Shown here piece by piece: positions 43,375 to 52,576 of a stretch of 64,000 nucleotides of DNA. Both the position numbers and the translations under genes were made by a program. The DNA comes from Sinosporangium album (GTDB taxonomy: Bacteria > Actinomycetota > Actinomycetes > Streptosporangiales > Streptosporangiaceae): the NCBI RefSeq assembly GCF_900100605.1, contig NZ_FNCN01000016.1, forward strand, positions 62,001 through 126,000. The letters are read 5' to 3'. Below the pieces are notes generated by a model. The model searched no databases. It was not told where the DNA came from and saw only the letters and a program-made list of their open reading frames with translations. Position 1 is the stretch's first letter; every line of letters begins with the position of its first letter.

Positions 43375-44172
43375 TAGAACGTCCCAACGGGAGGAAACAA
43401 TGAATTTATGCGATATGTAGGTTATTGTAGGTCGGGAAAGAAAAACAAGAATTTTATGCGCTCTGGGGAGAGGGTCTTGACGTGCCCGCGCATGAAATTC
43501 ACCTCCGATGTCCCTCCAACGCGTGGGGGGCCTCTTTGGTGCCGCGCTCCCGGGCGGCGGCCGAGGCCGCCCAAGTGCCGCGCGATCCGCGCCGGCGACT
43601 TGAGACGCGCGGAGGTGGTGATTGGTCGCATGAACGATCCCGGTGTGCGCTTTTTCGAAAGCCGATGCTATCGAGATCGCCCCTCGGGCCCACAGCCGCG
43701 TTCCCGGTCGTGTACGGCAGAGCCCGGCGGCGGCCGGGCCGGCACGGGGAAAACGCTCTCCGGCGCGGGTCGCCGAGGCGGTCGGCAGGCGTCGACTCTC
43801 CTTTGTGGCCGAACGCTTCTTTGCGCATCCGGATGACCCGCCATCCAAACGGCGCGTCCTTGTCGAGGCCCTGGCGCTGTTCGCCCCCGCGGGGCTCGGC
43901 CACACGACCGTGCGCGACATCGCCAAGGCCCGCGGAAATAGCCGATGGCCATATCCCGGAGTTAACTCAATGCAGCGGACCGGAAGGGTGCGAGTCGCGA
44001 TCCGGGCAAGCTGCCAAGCCGTTCGTCACGTGCTGATCAACATCCCCGCAGCGCGACTTAAATAAGGCATTCCCGCGCCGAAGAAGCCCGACGGCTTGGA
44101 CATAATTCATGGCGGCACATAGTCGCTCGGACATGGGGCAGCCGTGTCCGAGAACTCTTTGGGGGAAACACA
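43375..44172. other. long non-coding stretch
   Basis: About 800 bases between the MerR gene and the small secreted-protein gene. AT-rich near 43380-43480, consistent with the MerR promoter. The only recognisable coding remnant is a TetR-like fragment at about 43790-43945. Open frames here have no homology I can see. Confidence 0.6.
43790..43945 (+). pseudogene. TetR-family regulator remnant
   Basis: One frame reads KRRVLVEALALFAPAG then HTTVRDIAKARGNS, the typical first two helices and start of the recognition helix of a TetR DNA-binding domain (best part 43841-43942). What follows is unrelated to a TetR core, and there is no convincing start, so this is a truncated relic. Confidence 0.6.
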
Positions 44173-44406
44173 ATGATCCGTCGCATCCTCACCGGTTCGG
44201 CCATCGTCGGTCTCGCGCTCTTCGGCCCCGCCGCCGTCGCGACCGCCAACGCCGACACCATCGGTTCGACCTGCAGCAGCAACAACCTGATCGGTATCGC
44301 CAACTGCGTGAACCTCGGCATCCTCGGGTCGCCGATCCAGTCCGTGTACGGCGGCCACCACCACCACCTCGGCGGTCACCTCGGGGGCCTGCACGGCCTC
44401 TGGTAG
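44173..44406 (+). CDS. small secreted His-rich protein
   Basis: 77 residues with a ggggga ribosome-binding site. Signal peptide (about 1-27, TANA-DT); the mature form is about 50 residues with two cysteines (C34, C45) that can form one disulfide and a Gly/His tail with HHHH at 62-65 plus H69 and H74, ending GLW. Not a chaplin or rodlin by motif. A Cu/Zn/Ni-binding or surface-active peptide is possible (inference). Stand-alone gene. Confidence 0.75.
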   Translation: MIRRILTGSAIVGLALFGPAAVATANADTIGSTCSSNNLIGIANCVNLGILGSPIQSVYGGHHHHLGGHLGGLHGLW

Positions 44407-44618
44407 ATGCCGAACCGGATGACAGACCGGCACACCACGTTGCTTGCCTGCGCTTCCCTGGTCTCGATCGTGGCGGGTCGCGGCTCGTCGATCCACACCT
44501 TCTCGGGCAGCGCGGGCGGGACGGGCTCGCGGCGAACCGCTCCGGGTGGGCTTCGTCCTTCTCGGCTGTCGCGGCGGGCCCGGGGGGATTGTCGGTGGCT
44601 GGTCGTAGCATCCGCGCC

Positions 44619-45974
44619 ATGGCTGAAGCGGTGCAAGCGTATTCCTACACGCGTTCCTCCGAGCTCGACCTCGGAGCGGGCCACCTGGGGCTTTCGACCT
44701 CCGGCGGCATGACGACCAAGGGCCTCGTCGCCCACCCGAAGTTCTTCAGCGGGCTGCTCACCCAGGCGGGCCCCTCGGCCGCCGCGCTGATCGGTGTGGC
44801 CGACGTCGCCCGCGCGCGCTACTACGACGCGAGGGCCGCGGCGGCGGGCATCATGCGCGACCCGGTGGTCACGTGCAACGGCGACCGGCTCCGATTCGAG
44901 TCGTTCTCGGCGTGCGGCGGCGTCTACGCCCGGCTGGACGTGCTCCAGCAGGCCCTCGACGGCGAGGTGGTGGAGCTCGGCACGACCAACGTCGACGTCA
45001 ACAACCCGCTGCGCCAGGCCCTCGCGAGGGTCGGCGGCAACGACCCGCTGCACCTCGCCGTCGGCGTCGACGGGCTGGTGGCCACCACGCTCGACGGCGC
45101 GGTTGTCGAAAAGAAGGTGCCGCTCCCGGAGCGGTGGGTGCGGGGGTTCGCCGAGGTGCAGGTCATCGCCTCCGGCTTCGACCTGCGGGCGGAGCTGTCC
45201 GCGCCGGACACGCTCCGCTTCCTGCGCTCCCTGCCGCGCAAGGGCGTGCACTGGGCCGTCCCGGTGGGCCGCTCCCTGCGGCTGTCCGCCCGGCCCGCTC
45301 CCGGAGCGGTCTGCCTGCCGAGCGCCGAACGGCTCGGCACCATGCTGCCCCTGCTCCGCTTCGCCACAGGCCTGCGGGCATACGGCCCCGCCGCCTCCGC
45401 GACCTCCCTCCCCACGGCGAGCACCTGGGAGCTTGAGCTGCCCGGCATGCGCTACGTGCTCACCCTGTCCCCGGATTCCCGGCGCGGCTTCTCCGGAGAG
45501 GGCGCCGTGCTGGACGACCTGGCGACCGACCACGCGGCGGCCGACGCCGACCTCGTCGGCGTCCTGCTGGCCTTCGAGCCGCGCCTCGACGCCGACCTCC
45601 TCGCCGAGCAGTCCGGCCTCACCCGCGACCGCGTCCGCGCCGCCCTCACCCAACTGGGCACCGCGGGTCGCGTCGGCTACGACACGGCCGAAGCCGCCCA
45701 CTTCCACCGCGAGCTGCCTTACGACGCCGAGCGCGTGCTGAAGATGAACCCCCGCCTCAAAGCCGCGAACGACCTGGTCGCCGGTGGCCTGGTCCGCTTC
45801 ACCGGCCCCGACACCGCCGTCGTCAACGAGCGCCACGTCCACCTCGCCGCGACCGGGCCCACCTGCTCCTGCCCCTGGTGGGTCGACTACCGCGGCACCC
45901 GGGGCCCGTGCAAGCACGTCCTCGCCGCCCAGCGCGTCCGCACCCGTCTCGCCACCGCCCCCGCCACCGTCTGA
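44619..45974 (+). CDS. SWIM zinc-finger protein
   Basis: 451 residues. The C-terminus (about 418-440) has the SWIM pattern CSC-PWW...CKH, a zinc-binding module that mediates DNA or protein contacts. The N-terminal 400 residues lack a known motif but include a possible helix-turn-helix near 340-365 (ADLLAEQSGLTRDRVRAALTQL by position). The ATG at 44619 starts the conserved-looking sequence; longer in-frame extension overlaps the neighbouring small gene and is rejected. Function unknown, perhaps DNA metabolism. Confidence 0.88.
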   Translation: MAEAVQAYSYTRSSELDLGAGHLGLSTSGGMTTKGLVAHPKFFSGLLTQAGPSAAALIGVADVARARYYDARAAAAGIMRDPVVTCNGDRLRFESFSACGGVYARLDVLQQALDGEVVELGTTNVDVNNPLRQALARVGGNDPLHLAVGVDGLVATTLDGAVVEKKVPLPERWVRGFAEVQVIASGFDLRAELSAPDTLRFLRSLPRKGVHWAVPVGRSLRLSARPAPGAVCLPSAERLGTMLPLLRFATGLRAYGPAASATSLPTASTWELELPGMRYVLTLSPDSRRGFSGEGAVLDDLATDHAAADADLVGVLLAFEPRLDADLLAEQSGLTRDRVRAALTQLGTAGRVGYDTAEAAHFHRELPYDAERVLKMNPRLKAANDLVAGGLVRFTGPDTAVVNERHVHLAATGPTCSCPWWVDYRGTRGPCKHVLAAQRVRTRLATAPATV

Positions 45975-46125
45975 GCGGCCCTTGGCCTGGGCCGGTCGGC
46001 GCGTTCGAACCCGCGCCTCCGGCAGGGGGCGCAGGGTGTCCGGCGGGCGTGTTCGGTGGTCGAGGAATTGTCGGTGGCGGCTGCGATGATGCGAGGGTCC
46101 TGATCGCCGGAGAAAGGTTCTCGTC

Positions 46126-46698
46126 ATGGCTGCCTTGGTGCCCCCGATCGCTGATGAGCGTGAAGGTCTGCTGCGGTTTCTCGCCCAGCAGCGTCATGTG
46201 GCGCGTGTCGCGGCCCATGGGCTGACCGAGGAGCAGTTGCGTGCCACCCCGACGGCGGGGGCGCTGAGCGTCGGCGGGCTGATCAAGCACCTCGCTCACA
46301 CCGAGCAGGGGTGGCTGGACAGGGTCGCCGATCGGCAGCGGCCGGCAGAGTCCGACTATCACGACGAGTTCGTGCTCGGTCCCGACGAGAGTTTCGCCGA
46401 CGTTCTCGACTTCTACGACCGGGTGGCCCAGGAGACAGAGGAGATCATCGCGGGCGTGGCCGACCTCGGGCGGGAGGTCCCCGTCCCGCAAGATGCCCCG
46501 TGGTTCCCGGCCGACATCAAGGCGTGGTCCGTGCGCTGGGTCCTGCTGCACCTCATCGAGGAGACCGCGCGCCACGCCGGCCACGCCGACATGGTGCGCG
46601 AAGCCATCGACGGCGCCACTGCCTACCCGCTGCTCGCCGCCGTCGAGGGCTGGCCCGCCACCGAGTGGCTCACCCCCTGGCAGCCCGCCGACTCTTAG
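46126..46698 (+). CDS. DinB/DUF664-family protein
   Basis: 190 residues, four-helix-bundle DinB superfamily. Candidate metal-binding histidines H55/H58 in LIKHLAHTE and H150/H153 in EETARHAGHADMVREAIDG (by position 144-163), the latter a hallmark of actinobacterial DUF664. Some relatives are mycothiol-dependent transferases or isomerases, including maleylpyruvate isomerase, so a thiol-transfer role is plausible. Single gene. Confidence 0.9.
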   Translation: MAALVPPIADEREGLLRFLAQQRHVARVAAHGLTEEQLRATPTAGALSVGGLIKHLAHTEQGWLDRVADRQRPAESDYHDEFVLGPDESFADVLDFYDRVAQETEEIIAGVADLGREVPVPQDAPWFPADIKAWSVRWVLLHLIEETARHAGHADMVREAIDGATAYPLLAAVEGWPATEWLTPWQPADS

Positions 46699-46762
46699 GA
46701 CACAGCTCTTAGGACACGGAGACCCGCGCCCGGGGCCGTGGAGGGGTCCCACCGCTCCGGGC

Positions 46763-46790
46763 GTGTCGGTGGTGTCGGTGGTGTCGGTTG
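46763..46790. repeat. 9-bp tandem repeat, three units
   Basis: gtgtcggtg repeated three times in the spacer between the DinB and methyltransferase genes. Confidence 0.8.
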
Positions 46791-46872
46791 TGCGGGGGGA
46801 GATGGGGCCGACCGGGAGGGAAAGGGGCGATACGGGCCGCGGCGGCGGATCGACGGGCTAGAGTGCTCCGCC

Positions 46873-47535
46873 ATGACCGAACCGGATTTCCTGCTCGCCA
46901 CGCGGGCGGGTTATGACGCCATCGCCGAGGAATACACGGACTTCGTTCGCGGTGATTTGGAGCGCAAGCCGTGGGACCGGGCGATGCTCGCCGTGTTCGC
47001 CGAGCTTGTGGGGGCGGGCAGTGCGGGGCCGGTGGCCGATGTGGGGTGTGGCACCGGCCGGGTGACGGCGCACCTGCACGGGCTCGGGGTCGACGCGTTC
47101 GGCGTGGACCTGTCGCCCGGCATGATCGACGTGGCCAGGCGGACGTATCCCGGGCTGCGGTTCGACGTGGGGTCGATGCTGGCCTTGGATCTGCCCGACG
47201 GCGGGCTCGGTGGTCTCCTGGCCTGGTATTCGACTATTCACGTTCCCGACGACCGGCTGCCGGAGGTGTTCGCGGAGTTCCACCGCGTCCTCGCCCCCGG
47301 CGGCCATGTGCTGCTCGCGTTCCAGGTCGGTGACGAGGCGTTGCATCTGACCGAGGGGCTTGGCCAGGTGTTCTCGTTGATCTTCCAGCGCCGACGGCCT
47401 GAGGACGTCTCCGCCCTGCTCGTCCGAGCCGGTTTCGCCGTGTGCGCCCAGACGGTGCGTGAATCCGACGGCACCGAGAGGACTCCCCAGGCTTACCTCG
47501 TGGCCCGCAAACCGCCCGCAAGTCCTGAGGGCTGA
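46873..47535 (+). CDS. class I SAM-dependent methyltransferase
   Basis: 220 residues from the ATG at 46873. Rossmann core: YDAIAEEY lead, motif I VADVGCGTGRVTAHL (about 55-69), AFGVDLSPGMI, and the post-motif LAPGGHVLLAFQVGDE strand. Belongs to the common methyltransferase 11/25 group; substrate unknown. Longer in-frame upstream codons run through a 9-bp repeat and are rejected. Confidence 0.86.
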   Translation: MTEPDFLLATRAGYDAIAEEYTDFVRGDLERKPWDRAMLAVFAELVGAGSAGPVADVGCGTGRVTAHLHGLGVDAFGVDLSPGMIDVARRTYPGLRFDVGSMLALDLPDGGLGGLLAWYSTIHVPDDRLPEVFAEFHRVLAPGGHVLLAFQVGDEALHLTEGLGQVFSLIFQRRRPEDVSALLVRAGFAVCAQTVRESDGTERTPQAYLVARKPPASPEG

Positions 47536-47697
47536 TCCAAGGCGCGGGCGCCATCGATAGGCGGGCTCTCGCCGTACGGCATGAGCCCCGGTGGCGTCCG
47601 CGCATGCCGTGAGGTGCGCTCCCAGGGTGCGACGATCCCAGATCTACGCCTGTGAACAGCAAAAACGTCCCCGTAACCCCGTAGCTTCTCGACATAC

Positions 47698-47709
47698 TAG
47701 GACGTCCTA
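47698..47709 (+). promoter_or_regulatory. 12-bp palindrome upstream of the valine catabolic operon
   Basis: TAGGACGTCCTA, perfect, within an AT-rich patch (tactaggacgtcctactat) about 120 bases before mmsA. A good candidate operator or promoter-overlapping site for the operon; the binding protein is not encoded beside it. Confidence 0.5.
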
Positions 47710-47724
47710 CTATATTTTTGCGAG

Positions 47725-47812
47725 GCTAGTTCCACCCGTGCTAGCTCCACCTGGACTGGCTCCACCCGCGCTAGTCCACCCGCGCTAGTCCACCCGCGCT
47801 AGTTCAACCTGG
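47725..47812. repeat. 14-15-bp tandem repeat, six units, in the mmsA leader
   Basis: Consensus gctag(t)tccacccgc, the two central units identical. Lies between the palindrome and the start codon, so it is probably in the 5' untranslated region. Confidence 0.9.
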
Positions 47813-47830
47813 ATGAAAGCAGGTTCACCT

Positions 47831-49330
47831 ATGGCCGCTGAGCTGACACATTTCATCCACGGCAGGCGCGTCCCCGGCGCCTCGGGCGTGTATGGCGATG
47901 TCTTCGACCCCAACACCGGCACCGTGCAGGCCAGGGTCCCCCTGGCCGGGAAGGCGGAGGTCGAGGCAGCCATCGCCGACGCCGAGCAGGCCCAGCTCGC
48001 GTGGGCTGCCTGGAACCCCCAGCGGCGGGCCAGGGTGCTGCTGCGGTTCCTCGACCTGGTGCAGGGCGAGATGGATTCGCTGGCCAGACTGCTCGCCTCC
48101 GAGCACGGCAAGACGATCCCCGACGCCAAGGGCGACATCCAGCGCGGCCTTGAGGTCGTCGAGTTCGCCGCGGGCGTGCCGCACCTGCTGAAAGGCGAGT
48201 TCACCGACGCCGCGGGCACCGGCATCGACGTCTACTCGATGCGTCAGCCGCTCGGCGTCGTCGCGGGGATCACGCCGTTCAACTTCCCGGCCATGATTCC
48301 GCTGTGGAAGGCCGCGCCCGCGCTGGCCTGCGGCAACGCGTTCATCCTGAAGCCGTCCGAGCGTGACCCCTCGGTGCCGCTGCGCCTGGCCGAGTTGTTC
48401 GTGGAGGCGGGCCTGCCCGCGGGCGTGCTGAACGTCGTCAACGGCGGCAAGGAGGCGGTGGACACGCTGCTCACCGACCCGAGGATCGCCGCTGTCGGGT
48501 TCGTCGGCTCCACGCCGATCGCGGAGTACATCTACGCCACCGCCGCCGCCCACGGGAAGCGCGCCCAGTGCTTCGGCGGCGCGAAGAACCACATGATCAT
48601 CATGCCGGACGCCGACCTCGACCAGGTCGCCGACGCCCTCATCGGCGCCGGGTACGGCTCCGCCGGCGAACGCTGCATGGCGATCTCAGTCGCGGTCCCC
48701 GTCGGCGAGGACACCGCCGAGGCCCTGGTGGAGAAGCTCATGCCGAGGGTCGCCGCCCTGCGCATCGGCCACTCCCACGACGAGACGGCCGACTTCGGCC
48801 CGCTGGTGACACGGGAGGCGGTGGACCGGGTCCGCGACTACATCCAGTCGGGTGTGGACGAGGGCGCCAAGCTGCTCGTCGACGGCCGTGACTTCACCCT
48901 GGAAGGCTATGAGAACGGCTTCTTCATCGGCGGCTCCCTGTTCGACCATGTACGGCCGGACATGCGCATCCACCGTGAGGAGATCTTCGGCCCGGTGCTG
49001 TCGATCGTGCGCGCCGCGGACTACGAGGAGGCGCTGCGCCTGCCGAGCGAGCACGAGTTCGGCAACGGTGTCGCCATCTTCACCCGCGACGGCGACACCG
49101 CGCGTGATTTCTCCCGCCGCGTGAACACCGGCATGGTCGGCGTCAACGTGCCGATCCCGGTGCCCATCGCCTACCACACCTTCGGCGGCTGGAAGCGGTC
49201 CGGCTTCGGCGACCTCAACCAGCACGGCCCGGACTCGATCCGCTTCTACACCAAGACCAAGACCGTCACCTCGCGTTGGCCCTCCGGGGTCAAGGAAGGC
49301 GCGAGCTTCGTCATTCCGACGATGAGCTGA
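47831..49330 (+). CDS. mmsA: CoA-acylating methylmalonate-semialdehyde dehydrogenase
   Basis: 499 residues of the aldehyde dehydrogenase superfamily. Catalytic C282 in GERCMAISVAV; the general-base Glu of ordinary ALDHs is replaced by the KNHMIIMPDAD block (about 256-266) typical of the CoA-dependent methylmalonate-semialdehyde subgroup. Converts methylmalonate semialdehyde to propionyl-CoA in valine breakdown. The ATG at 47831 fits the usual family start; an ATG six codons earlier is possible. First gene of a five-gene operon. Confidence 0.96.
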   Translation: MAAELTHFIHGRRVPGASGVYGDVFDPNTGTVQARVPLAGKAEVEAAIADAEQAQLAWAAWNPQRRARVLLRFLDLVQGEMDSLARLLASEHGKTIPDAKGDIQRGLEVVEFAAGVPHLLKGEFTDAAGTGIDVYSMRQPLGVVAGITPFNFPAMIPLWKAAPALACGNAFILKPSERDPSVPLRLAELFVEAGLPAGVLNVVNGGKEAVDTLLTDPRIAAVGFVGSTPIAEYIYATAAAHGKRAQCFGGAKNHMIIMPDADLDQVADALIGAGYGSAGERCMAISVAVPVGEDTAEALVEKLMPRVAALRIGHSHDETADFGPLVTREAVDRVRDYIQSGVDEGAKLLVDGRDFTLEGYENGFFIGGSLFDHVRPDMRIHREEIFGPVLSIVRAADYEEALRLPSEHEFGNGVAIFTRDGDTARDFSRRVNTGMVGVNVPIPVPIAYHTFGGWKRSGFGDLNQHGPDSIRFYTKTKTVTSRWPSGVKEGASFVIPTMS

Positions 49331-49335
49331 CGCCG

Positions 49336-50475
49336 ATGTTCACCCTGACCGATGACCAGCGGGCCATCGCCGAGGCGGCGCGGGAGTTCGCCGACGAGCA
49401 CCTCGCCCCGCACGCGGTGACCTGGGACCAGACCAAGCATTTCCCCGTCGACGTGCTGCGCAAGGCGGCCGAGCTCGGCATGGGCGGCATCTACATCCGC
49501 GAGGACGTGGGAGGCTCGGAGCTGTCCCGGTTCGAGGCAGCCCTGATTTTCGAGGCGCTCGCCACGGGATGCCCATCGATCGCGGCCTACATCTCCATCC
49601 ACAACATGACCGCGTGGATGATCGACGTCTTCGGGGACGAGGCCCAGCGGTCCCGCTGGCTGCCCCGGATGTGCACGATGGAGGACCTCGGCAGCTACTG
49701 CCTGACCGAACCGGAGGCCGGTTCCGACGCCGCGGCCCTGCGCACGCGCGCCGACCGCGACGGCGACGACTACGTGCTGAACGGCGTCAAGCAGTTCATC
49801 TCCGGCGCGGGCGCGTCGCAGATCTACATCGTGATGGCCCGCACCGGCGAGCCGGGGCCGCGGGGCATCAGCGCGTTCGTCGTCGAAGGCGGCACGGACG
49901 GCATGTCATTCGGCCCGAACGAAGTGAAAATGGGGTGGAACGCCCAGCCGACGCGGCAGGTCATCCTGGAGAATGTGTGCGTTCCGGCGGCCAACCTGCT
50001 CGGCGGCGAGGGCGACGGTTTCCGCATCGCGATGCGCGGACTCAACGGCGGCCGACTCAACATCGGCGCCTGCTCGCTCGGCGGAGCGCAGTTCGCGCTG
50101 GACCGCACGGTCACCTACCTGGGCGAGCGCGAAGCCTTCGGGGCCAAACTGCTCAAGTCGCAGGCGCTCCAGTTCAAGCTGGCCGACATGGTCACCGAGC
50201 TGGAGGCCGCGCGCACCCTGCTGTGGCGGGCGGCCATGGCGCTGGACGCCGGCGCCGCCGACACGGTCGAGCTCTGCGCGATGGCCAAGCGGTTCGCCAC
50301 CGACGCTGGGTTCGAGGTGGCCAACAGTGCTTTGCAGCTTCACGGGGGATATGGGTATCTCGCGGAGTACGGCATTGAGAAGGTCGTCCGTGATCTGCGT
50401 GTCCATCAGATCCTTGAAGGCACGAACGAGATCATGCGTCTGATCATCTCGCGTGGACTGACGGGAGCCGCTTGA
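49336..50475 (+). CDS. isobutyryl-CoA dehydrogenase (acyl-CoA dehydrogenase family)
   Basis: 379 residues: N-terminal helical, central beta (CLTEPEAGSDAAALRT) and C-terminal helical domains of an FAD acyl-CoA dehydrogenase. Catalytic Glu E361 in QILEGTNEIM, the position used by short- and branched-chain members. Five bases after mmsA. Oxidises isobutyryl-CoA to methacrylyl-CoA in valine catabolism; that specificity is inferred from the operon. Confidence 0.93.
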   Translation: MFTLTDDQRAIAEAAREFADEHLAPHAVTWDQTKHFPVDVLRKAAELGMGGIYIREDVGGSELSRFEAALIFEALATGCPSIAAYISIHNMTAWMIDVFGDEAQRSRWLPRMCTMEDLGSYCLTEPEAGSDAAALRTRADRDGDDYVLNGVKQFISGAGASQIYIVMARTGEPGPRGISAFVVEGGTDGMSFGPNEVKMGWNAQPTRQVILENVCVPAANLLGGEGDGFRIAMRGLNGGRLNIGACSLGGAQFALDRTVTYLGEREAFGAKLLKSQALQFKLADMVTELEAARTLLWRAAMALDAGAADTVELCAMAKRFATDAGFEVANSALQLHGGYGYLAEYGIEKVVRDLRVHQILEGTNEIMRLIISRGLTGAA

Positions 50476-51668
50476 TGAGCACGTCCGATGTGCTGCTGGA
50501 CAAAGAGAACGGCCTCGGCCGTATCACCCTTAACCGCCCCAAAGCCCTCAACGCGCTGACGCATGAGATGGTCCTCGCCATCCAGGACGCGCTCACCGCC
50601 TGGGAACACGACGACGACGTGCACGCCGTCGTCATCGCCGGCGCCGGCGAACGCGGCCTGTGCGCGGGCGGCGACATCCGCGCGATCTACGAAGACGCCC
50701 GGACGGGTGACGGCCGTGCGTCGGCGGCCTTCTGGCGGGACGAATACCGGCTGAACGCCCACATCAACCGGTACGGCAAGCCGTACGTCGCCCTTATGGA
50801 CGGCATCGTCATGGGCGGCGGGGTGGGAGTGTCGGCCCACGGCAGCGTACGGGTCGTCACCGAACGCTCCGTGATCGGCATGCCCGAGGTCGGCATCGGG
50901 TTCATCCCCGACGTCGGCGGCACCTACCTGCTGTCGCGCACCCCCGGCGAGCTCGGCACCCACGCCGCGCTCACCACGGCCCGGCTCGGCCCTGGCGACG
51001 CCATCGCCTGCGGCCTCGCCGACCACTTCGTGCCGTCGGCCGACCTCGCCGCCTTCGTCGAGGCGCTCGCCGCCGAAGGCCCCGCAGCCGCCGTCGCCTC
51101 CTTCGCCACTACGCCGCCGCCGTCCGAGCTCGCCGCCCAGCGCGGCTGGATCGACCCGTGCTACTCCGCCGACACGATCGAGGAGATCATCGCGCGCCTG
51201 CGCGACAGCGGCGACCAGGCCGCCAAGGAGGCCGCCGAGCAGATCAGTGCCAAATCCCCCACCTCGCTCAAAGTCAGCCTCCGCGCGCTGCGCGAGGCGC
51301 GGAACCTCGACACGCTGGAACAGGCGCTGGAGCGCGAACTTCACATCGCCCGGCTCATCCTCGCCGCGCCCGACATGGCCGAAGGAATCCGGGCACAGGT
51401 CGTCGACAAGGACCGCAACCCGGCGTGGTCGCCCGCCACGCTGCACGAGGTCACGCCCGAGCGGGTCGAGCACTTCTTCACCGGCATCGACCGGGCCGAG
51501 CCCTTCCTGACCGGGGAAGGGGCCGGCGACGGGCACGAAGGCCACAGGGGCGCGAGCCGTACGGCACCGGCCGCGCCGCCGGCACCTGCGGCACCTGACG
51601 CACCAGCGGTATCTGACGCATTGGACGTATCGGACGCATCGGACGCGTCGGAGGGGGAGACCAGGTGA
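50475..51668 (+). CDS. 3-hydroxyisobutyryl-CoA hydrolase (crotonase fold)
   Basis: 397 residues from the ATG overlapping the previous stop (TGATG). Large crotonase-fold hydrolase: GLCAGGDIRA oxyanion segment, GIVMGGGVGVS, and MPEVGIGFIPDVGG with the Glu and Asp used by human HIBCH; the E144 position of hydratases is Gly. Releases 3-hydroxyisobutyrate from its CoA ester. A Pro/Ala/Asp-rich tail (about 355-397) is encoded partly by a 9-bp tandem repeat (51615-51650) and is probably disordered. Confidence 0.93.
   Translation: MSTSDVLLDKENGLGRITLNRPKALNALTHEMVLAIQDALTAWEHDDDVHAVVIAGAGERGLCAGGDIRAIYEDARTGDGRASAAFWRDEYRLNAHINRYGKPYVALMDGIVMGGGVGVSAHGSVRVVTERSVIGMPEVGIGFIPDVGGTYLLSRTPGELGTHAALTTARLGPGDAIACGLADHFVPSADLAAFVEALAAEGPAAAVASFATTPPPSELAAQRGWIDPCYSADTIEEIIARLRDSGDQAAKEAAEQISAKSPTSLKVSLRALREARNLDTLEQALERELHIARLILAAPDMAEGIRAQVVDKDRNPAWSPATLHEVTPERVEHFFTGIDRAEPFLTGEGAGDGHEGHRGASRTAPAAPPAPAAPDAPAVSDALDVSDASDASEGETR
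51615..51650. repeat. 9-bp tandem repeat, four units, coding
   Basis: gacgcatcg-like units at 51615, 51624, 51633 and 51642, encoding a D-A/V-S repeat in the C-terminal tail of the hydrolase, just before the next gene's ribosome-binding site. Confidence 0.85.
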
Positions 51669-52576
51669 GCACCTCGATCGCATTCCTCGGCCTCGGCAAC
51701 ATGGGCGGCCCGATGGCGGCCAACCTCGTCAAGGCCGGACACAAGGTCACCGGGTTCGACCTCATGCCCGACTCGCTGACCCGCGCCGCCGAGCAGGGGG
51801 TCACGGTCGCGGGCAGCGCGGTCGAGGCCGTCAAAGGCGCCGACGTCGTCATCACGATGCTGCCGAGCGGGCGGCACGTGCTCGACCTCTACGCCGACCT
51901 GCTGCCCGCCGCCACCCAGGGCACGCTGTTCGTCGACTGCTCCACCATCGACGTCGCCGACGCCAAGGCCGCACACCAGGCGGCGGTCGACGCCGGGCAC
52001 CGGGCGGTCGACGCCCCGGTCTCCGGCGGCGTCATGGGCGCCGCGGCCGGGACACTGACCTTCATGGTCGGCGGCTCGGAGTCCGACTTCGCCCAGATCG
52101 AGCCGGTGCTGCAGGCCATGGGCAAGCGGATCGTCCACTGCGGGCAGGACGGCGCCGGCCAGGCCGCCAAGATCTGCAACAACATGATCCTCGGCATCTC
52201 GATGATCGCGGTCAGCGAGGCGTTCGTGCTCGGGGAGAAACTCGGCCTCACCAACCAGGCCCTGTTCGACGTGGCGTCCGCCGCGTCCGGGCAGTGCTGG
52301 GCACTCACCACCAACTGCCCGGTGCCCGGGCCGGTGCCGACAAGCCCCGCCAACAACGACTACCGCCCCGGGTTCGCCTCCGCGCTCATGTCGAAGGACC
52401 TGAACCTCGCGGCGAACGCCGTACGGGACAACGGCGTCGCGGCCGACCTCGGCCTGCGCGCGGCCGAACTCTACACTCGATTCGCCGAAGGTGACGGAGG
52501 CGGGCAGGATTTCTCCGCCATCGTGAACGCCATCAGGGCCACATCAGGCGCACCTGTCGAGAGAGACGATCAATGA
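51665..52576 (+). CDS. mmsB: 3-hydroxyisobutyrate dehydrogenase
   Basis: 303 residues, beta-hydroxyacid dehydrogenase family. NAD motif [17 protein letters not shown] (8-24), substrate-binding [11 protein letters not shown], catalytic K169 in GQAAKICNN, and the GMS-like C-terminal block [17 protein letters not shown] by position near 240. Oxidises 3-hydroxyisobutyrate to methylmalonate semialdehyde, substrate of MmsA. GTG start overlaps the upstream stop by four bases. Confidence 0.96.
   Translation: MSTSIAFLGLGNMGGPMAANLVKAGHKVTGFDLMPDSLTRAAEQGVTVAGSAVEAVKGADVVITMLPSGRHVLDLYADLLPAATQGTLFVDCSTIDVADAKAAHQAAVDAGHRAVDAPVSGGVMGAAAGTLTFMVGGSESDFAQIEPVLQAMGKRIVHCGQDGAGQAAKICNNMILGISMIAVSEAFVLGEKLGLTNQALFDVASAASGQCWALTTNCPVPGPVPTSPANNDYRPGFASALMSKDLNLAANAVRDNGVAADLGLRAAELYTRFAEGDGGGQDFSAIVNAIRATSGAPVERDDQ

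Noticed and set aside
45990-46040. gttcgaac element considered as a tRNA T-loop
   Set aside because: Flanking bases do not form a T-stem and no acceptor or anticodon arms can be built.
44376-46127. 583-codon open frame on the minus strand
   Set aside because: Antisense to the SWIM-domain gene and overlaps its zinc motif; no recognisable domain.
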